This document shows positions 13,801 through 26,790 of a DNA stretch of 64,000 nucleotides, in pieces. The position numbers were made by a program, and so were the translations under genes. Origin of the DNA: Schistocephalus solidus (lineage: Eukaryota > Platyhelminthes > Cestoda > Diphyllobothriidea > Diphyllobothriidae); contig WEDG01000356.1 of NCBI GenBank assembly GCA_017591395.1, positions 186,001-250,000 of the forward strand. The letters are read 5' to 3'. Position 1 is the stretch's first letter. Every line of letters begins with the position of its first letter. The notes below the pieces were generated by a model. The model was given only the letters and a program-made list of their open reading frames with translations. It did no database searches and was not told the origin of the DNA.

Positions 13801-15339
13801 TCGTACCTCCCGTAATGCAGAATTCCTTGCGCACAGTTTCAGGGGGCATTGCAGTTAGGACTACACAGATTAGCTGCAAGCTTAGGGTGTATTAAAGTCT
13901 GCATAAGGCAATGAATGTCTTTCCGGAAATGAGCACAATACCACCTGTAGCACGGGGAAGGTAGTTTCTCCAACCCAACTGGCAAAAAAATAATTTTCTC
14001 CACCATATGGCTAATGCTTTGTAATGTCTGAGCAGATGCATACATAGTTGCTAACGCTTGGCACGAGTGGATACAACGTACACCAACGGATTCTTTTAAA
14101 CCTTCTTACCACACAACAGCCAGGTATCAAATATTTGCCGAGTTCCGGCTAAAATGTTTGACTTAAAGTTACACCAGACGAGTGCCATAACCAGACGCTC
14201 ATGCAACAGTACATACCAGATCCCGCAATAATCGTCTGCTGAAACTCTAGACCATGCCTTAATGTTAACTCCAACATTTTACGAAATACCAGAGGAATAC
14301 CGCTTTAGGACTGAGAATTCTTCCAAACACCTCACGTAACGTTCGATAATTATAGATGTCTTTAGGCACTTAATCTAAGGACCTAAAAATGTCTGTAATA
14401 TTGTGGGCTGCCTTCGTCATCTCCTCAACTTGCACTGAAGAAGAAGGCGCGTTGACTTGCTAGATAGCGTCCTCGCGGATTAAGTCTTCTGCTTGGGAAA
14501 AGACCTTACATATTTGAAGATAAAATAGCATTTCAAAGCTTTTGCTTGCTCATTCAGCAAACGTCCTCAGGACTCAAGGTAATCTGTTTGCTGGATTTAA
14601 AATCAAACCCCTCATGTAGACACGCCAATTGCAACGTGGATCGGAATCATTCATCTTCAGACCTAAAAATAAGACATTGTATTATTAAATAGCTCTTTGA
14701 AATTGATTTGCCAGGAATTAAGAGTAACCGAAGAACACTTTGAGTCCTTTACCCTGGAGAAGACCACGTCATTGATCGAATTTAGACTGAGATCAGATCC
14801 AGGTATCGGAAAATTCCCTTAAAACTATGAAATGTTCCTTTCTGAAAATTTCTACAGCTTGTAGATTGTCCTGACTGTTAACAAGGTATTAATGGCCAAA
14901 TCCCATAAGTGAGAGTGTAGTGTAGAGAGTGTAGTGGGTATTCACATCCCTGGTTGAAGACGATAACTACCATAGTGAAAATAAGAGTCATTAATGGAGA
15001 CCTGCATTCTAAGAAATTTTCATGAATCTACATGAATTTGAGTTCATCTAAAGTTTATTGATTTGCCTATGGCTTTCAAGAGCTTGAACCCGTACATTCA
15101 ACCACAGTATTTATTATCTGTTGATTCCTTCGCGAGGATGCTAGTTTTATAAGGATCTCTGATAAGCAGCTCAGTTAAAAGACTAGGTGAACTTGATTAT
15201 GTTTCTCAGCCATCGATTGATTTTTCAAAGAATTAAAAGGTCCTAAATTTAGCAGATAACAATTCTAAGGGGTTATGTTGTACTCTGCTGCAATTAGTCA
15301 TATATAAATTACGGTCTTTTAATAAAACTAATCGAAAAC

Positions 15340-15765
15340 CTGACGTTTCAACCTTCGAGGTCTGCTATGTCCACTGTGTGCTCCAAATCATGATGATGCA
15401 GGGACGGTGACTGGCGCGTGAATTAGATATTCGTGAGAGTAGACTTGCGCTGTATTAACGCACTCACTCTTCCCTTACACGTCTGTGCTTGGTGTCAAGA
15501 CAATGTGGAGACGATTGGAGGCCGGTGAAGGTGCAGATGACTGGTGCCCTTGAGCTTGCTGGCTTGGAGTGCAAGGCGTGAGCTGACCGTGTGGTCTGAG
15601 TCATCCCGTCAGTTGGAAACCTTTCAACCTGGGCATTTAGTGCACCGTGGTAGCTTCAAGGGCCTTAGCTTGTTTATATTCAAGAAAGTGCGCTGAGCCT
15701 TCAATGTCTCTCTCTACTCCCATGCTCAGGTACCAATAACCGTCTGAGTCTATCCATAGGCTGGT
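15340..15765 (+). mobile_element. Family R repeat copy fused to a GAAACGTCAGG tail
   Basis: The R body starts near 15360 and shares GCAGGGACGGTGAC (15399-15412) and the GAGCTGACCG and CATCCCGTCAG blocks of the 54-kb copy. Immediately to its left, the - strand reads GAAACGTCAGG (15341-15351), preceded by a short hairpin GACC/GGTT. This is the same closing motif as the hammerhead-like site at 59456-59500. The core heptamer here is decayed (CATAGCA). Confidence 0.6.
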
Positions 15766-17865
15766 GCGGGGAATAGTTGCAGCTGCTACTAAATGTATTG
15801 ACCTCGTCTACGCGTACTACGTATACGACTTACCAACATCCAATTCTGCTTGTGAAACACATAAAAACATATCAAAGCTGGAAATACCGAATAAGAGCAC
15901 CGTAAATTATCCGAAAATGCTTTTTTACTTTAAACTGAACAACGTTGATATAGAACAGCTTTATTATTACTATCACATCAAGTCGAGTTCATTGTTTTCT
16001 AGGATTTTCCCCCACCAGAAAAAATCAATCTCTTTCTGTATCACAGTAACATTAAAGTAAGTTTCCAGTTAAATTAGTATGTCGTGATATCACTGCTCTC
16101 CGGACTAATATTTCCTTGCATGCAGATGCAGGTTGGACACCCTATACAACGCCATCGCAACCTCTGTCTTCTGATCTGGGTTTCCCTAGTTTTGGACTCA
16201 TTCTGTCCTTACCCGGGCTCTGTGTGTCAAAAGCAATATGTACCATGCACTCCTTCCAAGCAAAATACAATAAAAGAAAAATAAATTATGGTGTTTAAAG
16301 TACCTATTCCTGATTTCATTGAAGAAGGTTGTCAACGTGCGTTTCCGTGCCCTAGAACAACAGTGGGCATTTTAACCCTGCGAGGGAGATGAAGGTTGCC
16401 TACATAGGAGAGCTCATAGTGACTAGCAAGCTGTAAGTGCGAGGACCCTGCAATATCCGTTTCTGTCTGGCCGAGGGCGCGCAGGGCTGCAATTCGGATC
16501 ATTGACATCCGAGTCCTTAGATAAGCGCGAGCAGCACTCTACCACTGCGTATTACAGTACACCGCGATCAAGCAGTCCTTAGAGAAGTTGGTGTGTTAGC
16601 ACACCTATGCAAAATCTAGCGCCACGCAAACTCAATGCACTCCAACTCACTTTCGTTCTTTTTGACTGCGCCATGACATTCGGTAATTATGAGTAGAGGA
16701 GAGGATAGAGTGAGAGTGCGATAGATGCAGCACATTTTTACTACTAGTATAAACTTAGTCATGCGAAATTTACCATCTCCGCGACCACCATTCTGTGGTG
16801 CAAACGATGTACCTCGTTTGAAACGATGGTCCAACTGTCACACTTGTGAAGGAAGTTATCATTGTCAAATCACTTTTCTAAGTTCGTACCTGTTACACTG
16901 CATATTTGTATTTGGTTTTCTCAAGACTGTTTATTTAACAGTCAGCTCTAGAGCCGGGGGAGTTTTTAAAGGCAGACTACCCAGTAATCAGCAAAATTGT
17001 GTTGATAATTATGAAGATTTATGGCTCGCACTCAAGCGGGTTCATACATGTTTCAAACGAATGAGGACTGTGTGTAGTATGTTACCTAAAAACGAAATAT
17101 TTCTACCTAAAACAAGTGGACAATGGTGAATCTGAAATCCAAATTACAATAGACGATCTCCAAGTTAATTACAACGCAAAAGCAAGCAGTATAAGTACTT
17201 TGTTGTTTGTAAGAAAAAAAGGTTTTCTTATGAAATGCGAAAATGGAGAAAAAGCAAAATTTATGCAACATGAGCAGATTAAAGTTTTGAAAGAACGTTA
17301 TATCTGACTATCCAAAAAACTAACCAACTTAAAGGTAAACCCTTTCATTTAATATCCCCCCAGAAATAGTAACGCATTTAGCCTGATACAGAGTCAAGTG
17401 CGGTGCAACAAGTCATGTTGTCAGAAATCGATAACATTTTTTCTGTTGTTTTTCTTTCCAAAATGTAGCTGTTTAAAACGAGGAGGAAGTAGCTAAGGAT
17501 CGCTACTGGAGACAAAATTTAAATAAAAGGTTGCCATGAGGCCACATGTTGACAGGCTAATTAGTGACTGAAACATTTGAAATAGTTTATCAGATGCAAT
17601 CCTTCGCAGGCCATTGTTTTAATGGTAAGAGAACGTTTCTTCCATAAATTTAAGAAGCGTGTTGGTGACGGTATAGACCGTTGAGTTCCGGAATGTCAGG
17701 TAAATGTCGTTTCAAACTATGTGGTTAACAGTGCTTTCAATCGCTTGCCCCTAAATATAGTTTCTTTGTGCTGTATTTATCAAATCCTCTGAAATGAGAT
17801 ATTGGTTGAATAGTGTTTTGGCATATTTTAATAATTAATTTCACACTAATGGAAAAAAACCGTGC

Positions 17866-17965
17866 CCTTTGTGGGATTCGAATCCATGCCAGTAGGGGGC
17901 AGGCTTTTTCTACAGCCAGCACTCTAGCGAACTGGGCTTTGAGGCCCAACCGGGAGACGTGAGTT
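17866..17965 (-). repeat. Family T, class-II-tRNA-like repeat
   Basis: Read on the - strand this has a D-arm-like AGTTCGCTAGAG, an anticodon-arm-like GGCT...AGCC hairpin and a T-arm GGATTCGAATCC, like the copies at 50622-50706. It is preceded (on its own strand) by the shared CTCCCGGTTGGGCC. Substitutions in the arms make a working tRNA unlikely. Confidence 0.6.
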
Positions 17966-18164
17966 TAATCACACATGCCCAACCAACTGCAACCTACGGA
18001 ATTCACCAATTCTAATACTGTAAGCTGAAAACGAATCAGAATTTCCAAAACAATCCATCTTAAATGCACTAAATGACTACCAGACACAATATAAAGAGGA
18101 TTTTTGAAGATTTGAATAATGCATTCGTCTCAATTCTATTAATCACCGTGACCTCGGTTGGATT

Positions 18165-18240
18165 TTAAATTCACGCCCTCAAGATGAAATCTTTAGTTTA
18201 GCCAATGCGTTTGCTAACTGAGCTACGAGTAGCCCATCGG
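18165..18240 (-). repeat. Family T, degenerate tRNA-like copy
   Basis: The reversed sequence contains GCTACTCGTAGCTCAGTTAG (18217-18236) and a decayed T-arm region near 18170, followed to the right by TTGGGTCAA as at the 50.9-kb copy. This is a remnant only. Confidence 0.45.
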
Positions 18241-19289
18241 GAGCAATGCTTTTTATCATATTTGGGTCAATTTGCATGATGATAATGTTACCTCTTAGCC
18301 TTATCATACCCCTAACACCATCTTTTGCCTTTACCTCAAAATTGAACCTTTACCTAAATTTAGCTCTATCCCTCGCCTTAAACGGAAAATATAGTCCTTG
18401 GAAAAGTTTTCTGTATTTTGAATGGTACATTTTCCCATGTTTTTTTTCAGTCGGCCATACAAGGCACCCTAATCCAATTTGATTTTCAATATAACATTAC
18501 TGCAGACGAAGATTAATGCAGTAAAATTTTGCGTACCCTAATTACTTTGGTGCATTTCTCACCTGCATATATAAAAGTTTACTTATTTAAATCAGAGGTC
18601 TTTCGGCTTCAACCTGTTGACTTATGGACACTGTTTCTCTTTTTTGGTCCACTTATTTAATTTTTTCTAACAAAAGTCTTACATTTTGAAATCTTCAAAA
18701 AGGTGCCCATTGAAGTGTGCATTACGGGTTATTTAATATAAATTTCATCTTAAAACCTGCATATGCAGCAGTATTTAGTGGTCCAGACACATTTAGCGAC
18801 AAGATATCAACTGCAACCGGTCTTTGCATAACACAGATAACGAATGGAAGTAGTCAGCCATTTGCATTTCCCAGAAAATCGCCACATAATAGACAGGATT
18901 GGAGACCAAAATAAAGAGGTAAATTTAAGAATTCAGAGTGGAAAGAAATGGTGGGGAAGGAGATGAAAAAAACTTACAGTCACTGAGTTAATCTAGGGTG
19001 AATATTACCAGAGTCATTGGACTAGTTGCTTGGTTAGGTCGGGTTGTTTCCTCCGTATATACGCTGCTTCTAAGTAGCGCGCGGTTCGAATGGTTCATGC
19101 CCGAACAAGTACTCGGAAAGCAAAATGGTTTTTCGGGGAGCTAGAGCCAATTTGACAACATTTACTTAAAAGCATATCTATATATTTATTAATACTGGTA
19201 GTAAACGTTGAAGCATTTATCCCAGGTTTGAAATTGAAACAGGTGTATGCAGCAGGATTTGTTGTTTCTAACACATTTCTCGACGGCTT

Positions 19290-20760
19290 ATCAACTGCAA
19301 TTACTCAGAATGCTCTTTTGACGTCAACAGAGTGACCTCTGTCAAACAGATATTTATTAATCAAAGACCATTTTAATTTATTTTCTTGTTTACACCGCCA
19401 ATTAGGCAAATGCACCGCGGCCCTGGTTGCCAATTGCCTGTGCGTTCGCCTAATATACTTGACTTCGCAAGTGTACATGAATTCATAAAAACAAATTGGG
19501 GTGGCATGCAACGTTAAGGCAACATTTGACTGCTTGATTGGAAGGCTTCTAGTATGATTGATTAAAGACAATCTCAGCTGCCGTTTATGTCCTGCTATTG
19601 TGCAGCATAATCGTCACTTGATTGTATTAGAAATTTGTTCTCCCTTCAAGGGTTAAGATATCCTAACGGGCTTTGTTGCACTGACTGTTCCGTCACTTTT
19701 GTCCGTTTAGATTTGTTTTTTTTGAACGAATCGTGCAGAATATCAACAGAAAAGAAAGACTACGTTGCTGCATGCATCCAGAGAATCACAAGAACAAAAC
19801 GTTCTCTCTCTTTGAAAAGATGTTGTACCAGTTTTAGTTTCCATTGTTTATGTGCAAGTTTTGCCCTTTCCATGCATTTTTGGAACAGCAAGAACGTTAT
19901 TAAGCCCTCTTTCTCTCTGAACATTAAGACGCCTAAGAAGTGTAGCGTGTTGCACTGTTCCATTCTCATTGTGAATTTTATCTCAGGATACAATTTATTC
20001 ATGGCAGTAAAATGGTTTTTAGCGTCTTTTTTCCTCAAAAACTATCATTATTTCATCTGGTTAATATTGTCACCTATAATTTGGAAGACGTCTTGGTGAC
20101 CAGAAAAACGTCGGCAGACCTCGGTCCGAGTGGAATCCTTATTTTTACCCAGTCAATTTGTCTGTAGAGTCACCCATCAAACAGAACTTTAAACGTTTTG
20201 GTGTACAGTGTCGTCAATGCACGTAATACTTTGGCCGACAGACAGGTTTTTACTTTCTTGGCCCATATGCCATCTGTTGTTTTATTCAATGTTAAATTTT
20301 TAAATAAAGATTCCACGTCTAAGGAAATTATACACTTGCCAGCGATATTTTTGGCGCTTAATTTCTTCAATCAAAATGAAAGCTGTCTTTTGTAGTGTAA
20401 GTGGAACAAAGTTTTTAAATTGGCTTCCTCCAGCCCTTAGAGAGAATTGGCCGTAGCATATATATCCGTCTTAGGCGTTTTTTGGGTAGTCCATAAAATC
20501 TTAGGGAAGTTTACCTCTCAGTTTAAAGGGTAGTGTGGTATTAGTATCAATTGGGTTTTTATCCAGCAACTGATTAATCATTTTCCAGATTTATTATTAT
20601 CATTGCTTTAGTTTCACGTTTACCTGATGGCTCAAGGCGAAATTCACTCTGGTCATTTAAAAGGGATTCCATTTTTCACACATTTTCCTTCCGGTTAAGA
20701 ATGACAACTCCGTGGCCTTTTTCAGGCTTGCAGATTATTATTTGTTCATGATGTTGCAAT
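19290..20760 (-). mobile_element. Penelope-like retroelement, RT plus GIY-YIG, decayed
   Basis: Read from about 20750 downward, the translation shows the hallmarks of a Penelope-like RT in order: KPEKGHGVVILNR, then SLRFYGLPKTPK, then SLDVESLFKNL (RT motif A, about 20300-20330). These are followed by a fingerprint like Y.Q.D...PLGP.SADVF (about 20110-20160, after an in-frame stop). Next comes FTAMNKLYPEIKFTM...LHFLGVLM (about 19920-20005). At 19305-19571 a region with YTCEVKYIRRTHRQLATR resembles the GIY-YIG endonuclease that ends these elements, with YIG read as YIR. The usual YVDD is reduced to an N-N-D-S-F context beside a stop. Several stops and shifts make it a pseudogene. It inserted antisense to the host gene. 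Confidence 0.8.
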
Positions 20761-22052
20761 GAGGTTGGGAGTAAGGACTGACTGCCGTTGTGGGCCACAT
20801 CGATGTGGATTTATTCACCCGTCTTCTCCAGATCAGTCGGATTCATAAGCCTACACCGAGGAGTTTTGAAAAGAGAGTACGCCGTTATGTACCTGCCTGG
20901 ATAGGTATAAGTGAAAATTGATCGATGTCCTGTTTGTTTTACGCTCATGGATAAGATTAACCAAGTTGAGGTAAACCAGGCTTTTCAAATTATCTTCCAG
21001 GCACCACCAAGCTTCTCTAGAGGCCTGCGCTAACGATTGCTAACAACAGCAGAAGCATTAAAGAGTGGGTTAGTGAACCTAGCGCTCTGCCGTCAAAGGA
21101 GGTTCTAGTCAATGGAATTTCGTTCAGGCCGTCTGTTTTCCATGGCCAACGCCAGGTAGTGATTACACACGATTCTGCTCGTTTGATAACGGACATTTAC
21201 ACTTTGCATGTTTTAAATACGGACAGCGTTGACTCCCCTCCACCTCACACACTCCAGATTCAACTTTCTTAATAAACTGACTCTGTTTTGTAGGCGGCCT
21301 TAGAATCATAACTACGACTATCACCCTTTCCCCCCCGAGACACATAAAAAACCTTGTCAGTAGTTCTTAAATTCATTCTCAATCTACGAGTAGTGGTATA
21401 AAGCTGAATTACCGAAAACACGTGTTTGCTATGTGTGAGAGAGTGAGAGAGGTACGCTTTATTTTGAAAGTAAAATTCCAAAACTTTCAGCAAAAAGTGT
21501 CCTCCATTCACCATGAATAAGATTGGCCACACTAACCATATAAAACCGGAAGATCATAAAACGAATGAAAAAAGAATATGGCTATCGACATCATTAAGAA
21601 TCGTACCTAAATGAGTCTCAAAACGTACATCAAATATGATTTCCTTCAAAGAGGTGCCAGCATCGTGCGCTGATAAAATTATTATGGTGGTTCGAATAAA
21701 CAAAGAGGATTAAAATTCGGTACATAATGGGTGAAATGGGCCAATTGACGTACATAAAAGTAGATTCACATGTAAAAATAGAGTATAAAAAATGGCGGCT
21801 CGATTACAAAAGGCTGCTTCCAGTGTTTTTGAGTGAGTTTTCATGAACACTTTCAGTTGTGACTGGTAGTCAGTAATTGCACCCAAACTGTTTCTTAAAC
21901 TGGCTGATTTTGCGGCCCTCTGCATTCGAGCTAAAATCTTTCCGAAGGCCTCGGGCCAGAAATGTGGGTATTGCAGTGATGGTCTCCTTAGGTCTTTATT
22001 CTCCACCTGATCGTACATCTTCTTTTTGTCTCTCCCTTTTGCCTTATTTTAG

Positions 22053-22185
22053 TAATCTTTTCTGTGTCACAAACCTACGAACTGGATTTCTACGCATTTT
22101 TCGGATGTGTGGGCCTTTTCAACGCAGGCTTCCTTTTCATATATGCTGCACTAGATGCCAGTAAGGTGATGCGCTGGTCGACAAG
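22053..22185 (+). CDS. SLC4A11-like transporter, exon b (residues 39-81)
   Basis: This exon joins exon a through a T|TA leucine codon and continues with SQTYELDFYAFFGCVGLFNA and a membrane helix FLFIYAALDASKVM. SLC4A11 has an equivalent DYNLDFNAFYACIGLWNS segment at the same distance from GGQP, so the join is well supported. The acceptor is TTATTTTAG and the donor GTGAGT; it ends with two bases AG. The segment forms the membrane helix after the substrate half-helix. The - strand open frame over 21710-22018 and the + frame 21877-22164 that overlap it are not the coding frame. Confidence 0.9.
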
Positions 22186-22569
22186 GTGAGTAGGTGTCCC
22201 AACTTTATTTATTGCATATAAAGCTTTCGATCTGAGTTCTGATTCAAAGGGAGGAACAAAAAATGAAATTATTTTAATGATCCTGCGAATACTACATTTC
22301 ATTGACTGCCTCAAATATTTCCTTAAAGCATGATTCTCTTTTGGTGTACTATGAAAATTGATTTCCGTTTTTGCGGTGTATGATGGCATTTTCCAACATC
22401 AGAAGCCGGGAGGCCACGCTTAAAGAACAGGGCGCACAAATGGCTGAACCCAAGTCGCACATAAATCCTCCAGTTTTAATCCTACCATAAGGAGAAAAAA
22501 TAATCCAACTTATCTCAAGACCCTACACGTAATGTATACTATTAACAGAAGCAGTTTAAAAGAAGAGGA

Positions 22570-22655
22570 AGAAGGAGATGCGAGCGTTGGAACAAGATGT
22601 TTATTGGCTTCAACTTTCAGATTTTCACTCTAATACATTAGCAGAGAGAGTCGTG
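22570..22655 (-). repeat. Family E tail, degenerate hammerhead-like motif
   Basis: It aligns with 59421-59505 through GAAGAAG, GATGTTTATTGGC and the ATTTTC block. On the - strand the motif CTGATGA...GAAACGTC has decayed to about CTGCTAATG...GAAAGTTG. Confidence 0.45.
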
Positions 22656-23700
22656 GATAAGGGTAGGGAAGGTTGCAAATCATTCGACAGGACAAGGCCG
22701 TATTTTTAAGTTTCACGGGGCCGAAATCAGGCGTGACGGTATCGTGAACCGCCAGCTGCTCCAGTCATGGTTCTCAGGTCTGCAGTCCCTTAACGGGCGC
22801 AATGACCTCCAAGCTCCACATTCTGTGCTGAGACTTGATCTTCGCAGGAGTATTAGTCCCGTGGGGAGGACGTGGGCTCAATCCATTTCAGTGACAGCGA
22901 ACCAAATGGCTGGGTAATGATCATGCCAACATCCAAACAGACGATGAGTTTGCGGCTAATAATGACTCGGCCCCGAACTGACAAGCCAGCATCGCGTTAC
23001 TTAAGATTCCCCCCTCCCAGCTGTCATCGCAAAAGCTGCCAATTGTAGTATGCATGTGGTTCCGCAGTCACATTACCCTTACCTTCAACTATCTCTGGTA
23101 AATTTATCGAGTAAGAATCCGGAACTGCAGGCCAATAAGCGTCTTGGTCCAGTGATCACATTTCCTTCATCTGAAGTGCATCGTATTGGCTGTCTCGAAA
23201 GGTACCTTAAAGCCCAATTCCCACTTTGCGCACCATGACAATCGCCCGACTCGGAAGTCAGAGTGGCAATGCTTTAAAAAAACGGTTTATTTAAAGGGTG
23301 CAGAAGCGGCTGAAAAGCTTGTCACCTTCTGATTCTTAACGACATTCCCTACTCGAGCGGTAGAGCTGAAAAAGAATTCGCAAGGGGGTTTGCAGGGACG
23401 AGTAAGGCGTGTATTCTATTTGCGAGCACCCATGTACGTCTTGTTTTCCGAAACCAGAAGTCATGCTGGTGGAACAGGTGGTAGGAACTTCATGGAATTA
23501 CTGAAGGCGTGCATTACACCTGAAAATCCTCACCGGTAGCCCGATGCTGAGGTACAATTATCTCCTCTGGTTGCTGAACCGTGGGGTCGGAATTTAGGTC
23601 AAAGTCACTAATGGGTGTGGAAATTTAGTTCTGGTTGAATTAGGGAGGGATTCGTGTTTACAATCAGTATCGTATTTCTCATCTAGGCCACAGACAGTCG

Positions 23701-23849
23701 GGCAACTAGTTACTATTCGGATCTAATTGCATCTGAAGGTGGGTAGGTCTCAAAGGGATGGGATCGCGAGCTGGGTGCAGAGCTGGGCAACTAGTTTCTA
23801 TTCAGATCTAATTGAATCTGAAGGTGGATAGGTCTCAAAGGGACTGGAT
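23701..23849. repeat. Imperfect 85-bp tandem duplication
   Basis: Two units start at 23701 and 23786 with GGCAACTAGT. They share ATCTAATTG, ATCTGAAGGTGG and AGGTCTCAAAGGGA with a few substitutions. There is no coding content. Confidence 0.85.
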
Positions 23850-26139
23850 GATGATTATGATGCAGTGATTAAAAGAATACTACGTGCTGTGCCCGCGATA
23901 GCGAACTACACTCAAAGCTTATGATTTTAGATAAACTAGGCGTATCGGGCAGAAGTTTCCATTGTTTCCGAAAACATGACTGAACCAAACAAGGAGCCAT
24001 TGGAATACGTCCGCTTTAAACAATCTGCGAAAATAAACGTATTTTAAATGTCCAGTTATTGACAGTCATGCATTCCAGGTCAGCTGAACCGGTCTGCCAC
24101 AAGCTCCTATGCCAATCATATGACAAGTCGTATTCATTCAGAAGCTTTTCATCAAGAAACCAGTAGATAAGGGACGCATATAAACCAATTGGTGCACAGC
24201 ACAATATAATAATTAGAAGCATCTGCATTACTCAACGAACAGCGTGCCTGATGCGAGGATGGCACAGCTGAATCGGTAATAATCCAATTGCATAATCAGT
24301 TATGTTTACTGTTGCAATACTGACTAAGCATTTTAATTGATACTGGTGTCACAGGAAGCTCTTCTTGTGCACATCTAGCCAAATACTCCACTTAGGCCAA
24401 CCTCAGCGCTGAATAGAAATTCGGGAGATCCTTGTGCCTACTGATAAATTGGGGTCAAAGAACCGCACGGAAAAGTTCAAGGTGGTGATATTCTCTTTAC
24501 CAAGCGCAATGCCCTTAGCATACATATTCTGAGTAGCAATTCTGTAAATGCAAAGTAATTGACCACGCGGACAAACGATAAACTCGATAAAGGCTGGATT
24601 TTAGCTCGATGGATTTGCGTATGCTCTCTTTAATCCCATTGGCCACAAAGCCATATGCCAACTATGTTATTGATTTTCGATTCAAGTCATTTAATCGGAT
24701 TAAAACTGATATGAAGCTGGACTAACTCAGGCAGTGTGAAGTTGATCAATCTTAATTAACTGATGCTTTGATATGCATGTTTGAAGCTAATTTAATTTTT
24801 CAGTCATAATACTTCTGCAAATATCACAGATTGAAAAAAGTTAAAAGGCAGAAACAGAAAAAGCAAGTTCACCATACATTAAAATACCAAAAGTGATTCT
24901 TATGCCTGCATTCCCTTTCCTGTCACGTTCAATCTCAGTCGAAAAATCCCTAGGTTTCCATTTGACATGAAATACTGTCAAAACTATGTCTAGTCTAACG
25001 CCACGAAATCCCACTATAAGATTAGATTGAACGGAATTCGCTGCATCGTCGAAAGCTCGAGTTGCGAACTGACACCGAACAATACTGCTGGCTAAAAAGT
25101 CCAAGAATGCTGACAGTCAAAGGTAAGATATGCTAACTTCTTACACCATGAATATCTTTTTTAACATAGACAGTTCAAAATGCCAAGAGGAGTAAAAAAT
25201 TAGAGGAAGGATGCAACTGGCGTTGGAACTAGAATTTAGTATATACAAGAGAAACTGACTGATTTTTAAAAAAAAATATTTTTTTCAGGAAGTGAACAGA
25301 GGATATTCGAAGATGGAGAAATGTGATGGCATTCAGAGGCGGAAAGACTTTTCTGAATTTCTTTCTTACAAATAATTTGAGCCTACATCAATGCTGTTTT
25401 TGGTAAGGCATTGAATGAAAATATTCACGTCATACGTTGGTGATAAGGAAAATTGGCGGGGTAATAGCTGCTAATATAAAGAGAAAATAAATGGGGACTC
25501 AGCCCGCGTCTAATGGGAGACGAAAGAAAAGAGTTTGCTTGCCTGATAGCAGGGATCAAAATCGAAGGTGAAGGTCGTCTGCGGATGATAAAATGTTGAG
25601 TTCTTTACACAAAAATGAAGAACATACGATCAATGAGATGGTCATTAAATTGAATGAAATATTTTCATTACATGTGCGTCACTGCTGCTCACGTCATTCT
25701 GCGTCATCCATTAAAATGCCTTTGGGAGACGGGTGAGGGGTGTGCGTTGCCACTTGCGAATCCAACCTGAAGCTAACAGTATACTCATATTTAGTCGTCG
25801 GCCGGGGTTTCGAGCGTATTTTAATTATTCAAAATTTCCTTGGAGCTGTTACATTACAAGCATCTTCAAGTTATTCGTCTAATCTATGAAATTATACTTT
25901 GGTGAAGAAACAGGAGATGCCATGCGTGGGTTGCACAGGTTAAGACTACCAGATCGCATCGTGCTATGAGTGAGAGCGTGTGCTAATGGGTAACATCCTT
26001 CTTACCACTGGATCTTAAACCATTTGCTATTTTACACCTCCGATAATATTTTAGCAAGAAGCTCCCATTTTCAAGTCATCTCGTTGTTTACTGTCTGTAG
26101 ATAAAAAATGAAGATGGCTAGTGGGAAAATTCTAATTTT

Positions 26140-26790
26140 ACTCGTGGATTTTCAAGATTTTTACCCCCACCCCACGTCAGACAAAATGGGAAGTGGGAGT
26201 TGAGATTATTGTACCAGATGGTTTGGGGGTACCGATATTACATCGATGGACGGACATCCATAGGCGACAATGGGGGATGCAAATTGCTTGACCCTAAAAG
26301 TGGGAGAACGGGTTCAAAATATTCGATTGTGGTTCACGTGCTGAAGGGATGCGGAATAAGTGAAGTTCCAATTGTTCGAGTAGGGATAAGCAGTATTTGT
26401 TTTAAAGTGGGCCCAAATCAGTAAGCCATGCACGCAAACCTCCGTAGTGTGCATCAATATTGACATGATTGTTGATGCTGGTTGCGTCGAAGTGCCAACC
26501 TTTAAGGCATTTTCATACGCATTTGGTCTTGGCCTTGATTACTGCTTCAATTACGTTCCATATGAAGCAGTGGTCGCAATCAGCGGCGCGCTCAAACCCG
26601 AGATACAAGGGATCACGTTGACGGATGGCAAGTTTATATTCTTTTATGCAGGTTCCTAGTTGTCGACATGGAACGCGATAAATGGCATTTGTATGCTGCC
26701 CTTTAAGTGTGGGGTATTTAACTTGTAATATTGTGGCCCACAGAGAAGACGCTGGTAAGAGAGATGTCAAGCCAGTTTAATTTTCGGGTG
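26140..26790 (-). mobile_element. Penelope-like element 3' fragment (GIY-YIG remnant and terminal motif)
   Basis: On the - strand the frame over 26513-26770 contains NAIYRVPC, then RQLGTCIKEYKLAIRQRDPL and ALDCDH-like AADCDHCF. These match the GIY-YIG end of Penelope-like elements, but the stretch between the first cysteine motif and RQLGT (the YIG part) is deleted. Downstream, about 330 bp later, lies CTGACGT at 26174-26180 with GAAA at 26150-26153 and ACGAG at 26141-26145. This repeats at 53261-53306 and looks like a decayed hammerhead of the element's terminal repeat. It is not expected to encode an active protein. Confidence 0.55.

Larger units (their letters stand above)
3844..22052 (+). 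other. Intron a-b, 18.2 kb
   Basis: This intron has GTAAGT at the 5' end and CTTATTTTAG at the 3' end, and splits a codon T|TA (Leu). It holds an AGT microsatellite (6640-6905), family R copies (6921-7275, 10470-10890, 15340-15765), a family A foldback (9375-9605), tRNA-like family T remnants (17866-17965, 18165-18240) and a Penelope-like element on the opposite strand (19290-20760). In the remaining stretches (3850-6600, 7500-9370, 9610-10460, 10900-15330, 15770-17860, 18250-19280, 20770-22050) I recognise no gene, RNA or named repeat. They are AT-rich with scattered short open frames. Confidence 0.8.

Noticed and set aside
15764..17307. Open frames of 60-134 aa as exons of a nested gene
   Set aside because: No recognisable domain, and joins between them do not follow clear donor/acceptor pairs.
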